Source: an uncultured Clostridia bacterium (GTDB lineage: Bacteria > Bacillota > Clostridia > Oscillospirales > Oscillospiraceae). Taken from it: a stretch of DNA of 13,420 nucleotides. The notes beneath the pieces are model-generated. The model did not search any database. It was not told the DNA's origin and saw only the letters and a program-made list of their open reading frames with translations. The stretch lies in contig CAMHER010000037.1 of the NCBI GenBank assembly GCA_946184215.1, positions 1 through 13,420 of the forward strand. The letters run 5' to 3'. Both the position numbers and the translations under genes were made by a program. Of the stretch, positions 12,707 to 13,420 are shown piece by piece; the first letter of the stretch is position 1; each line of letters opens with the position of its first letter.

Positions 12707-13420
12707 TCAGAGCGCCTCCAGCTTTTCCAGCGCGATGCGCAGACGGCGCAGCGTCTCCTCCCGGCCGAGGATGCGGCAGATCTCCACCGCGCCTCCCGGC
12801 GTGACGGCCTTGCCGGCCGCGGCGATGCGCACGGGCCACATGACCTTGGCGTTTTTCGCCTCCATCTGCCCGGCAAGCGCGACCATGGCGTTCAAGATCG
12901 ACTCGTCGTCCCAGTTCTCCAGCGCTTCGAACACCGGGATCACGGCGCGCAGCACCTCGCGGGAGCTTGCCTCATCGGATTTTGACTTCTTGTGAACGAA
13001 AAGCTCGGTCGAGTATTCCGGCAGCTCGTCGAAAAAGTCGAGCTTCTCGGGGATCTCACTGAGGATCTCGGTGCGCTGCTGCAGCAGCGCGGCGATCGCG
13101 GCGGGATCGATGGATTCGTTCTTTACGGCCTTGCGGATCCAGGGCGCTGCCACCGCGGCAAAGTCCTCGGCGCTCATGGCACGGATATAGGCGCTGTTGA
13201 AATAGCGCAGCTTTTCGATGTCGAAGATCGCGGGAGACTTGGAAATGCCGGAGAGGTCAAAGCAGTCGACAAGCTCGTCCATCGTGAAGAACTCCTGCTC
13301 GCCCTTCGGGCTCCAGCCCAGGAGCGTGACATAGTTGATCACCGCGTCGGTCAAAAAGCCCTGGGCGATGAGATCCTCATAGCTCGGGTCGCCGTGGCGC
13401 TTGGACATCTTGTTGTGGGC
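12707..13420 (-). CDS. gltX: Glutamyl-tRNA synthetase, C-terminal part (runs off the right edge)
   Basis: These are the last 237 codons of a class I aminoacyl-tRNA synthetase. The fragment opens with HNKMSKRHGD, the KMSKS-type ATP-binding loop in the form typical of GltX. A YVTLLGWSP segment, the stem-contact region and the helical anticodon-binding domain follow. The end contains VMWPVRIAAAGKAVTPGG and ILGREETLRRL, which match the conserved C-terminus of GltX proteins. The enzyme charges tRNA-Glu in the cytosol, and in many Firmicutes also tRNA-Gln for later amidation. The catalytic Rossmann half with the HIGH motif is outside the window. A strong terminator follows, so no downstream gene is cotranscribed. 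Confidence 0.95.
   Translation of the reverse strand, partial: AHNKMSKRHGDPSYEDLIAQGFLTDAVINYVTLLGWSPKGEQEFFTMDELVDCFDLSGISKSPAIFDIEKLRYFNSAYIRAMSAEDFAAVAAPWIRKAVKNESIDPAAIAALLQQRTEILSEIPEKLDFFDELPEYSTELFVHKKSKSDEASSREVLRAVIPVFEALENWDDESILNAMVALAGQMEAKNAKVMWPVRIAAAGKAVTPGGAVEICRILGREETLRRLRIALEKLEAL

Overview
The window is about 13.4 kb of GC-rich DNA in which every supportable gene lies on the minus strand, so transcription runs from high to low coordinates. The gene content suggests a high-GC Clostridia member, possibly an Oscillospiraceae-type gut anaerobe. The pointers are AGGAGG-type ribosome sites, an aro gene order common in Clostridia, an AroE-AroK fusion, an FHA-fused FtsW/RodA-type protein, and a membrane-anchored HtrA with a long cytoplasmic N-terminus. 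The taxonomic placement is inference. I see no mobile elements, CRISPR arrays, tRNA or rRNA genes.

Layout in the direction of transcription. (1) 13420-12707 is the 3' part of gltX (glutamyl-tRNA synthetase), closed by a hairpin terminator. (2) 12538-11189 is a membrane-anchored HtrA-type serine protease with a PDZ domain and its own terminator. (3) 11071-3794 is a seven-gene transcription unit. It starts with a near-consensus promoter, followed by a short leader containing an intrinsic-terminator hairpin. Then come aroF (DAHP synthase), aroB, aroA, aroC, an AroQ-type chorismate mutase and a fused aroE-aroK. Every junction between these six genes is an ATGA overlap. After a 28-nt gap the unit ends in a voltage-sensor-type potassium channel with two C-terminal RCK_C-like domains, and then a perfect 17-bp terminator stem. 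(4) 3767-1 is a cell-wall unit. It has a consensus-like promoter, an FHA-domain-fused FtsW/RodA/SpoVE-family protein, an overlapping short class B penicillin-binding protein, and an ABC-F ATPase that runs off the left edge.

Together the aro genes encode six of the seven shikimate-pathway steps from PEP plus erythrose-4-phosphate to chorismate, plus chorismate mutase leading to prephenate. Only 3-dehydroquinate dehydratase is missing from the cluster. The FtsW/RodA-like glycosyltransferase and the PBP transpeptidase form a likely peptidoglycan polymerase/crosslinker pair. The FHA domain suggests phospho-signalling control, but its binding motif is not canonical.

The most interesting points are the leader hairpin and overlapping leader ORFs before aroF, the RCK_C-only potassium channel inside the aromatic operon, and the FHA-FtsW/RodA fusion with a replaced phosphate-contact serine. 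No intergenic stretch exceeds 300 bases. The three real gaps (3675-3854, 10961-11188, 12539-12706) hold the promoters and terminators listed below.
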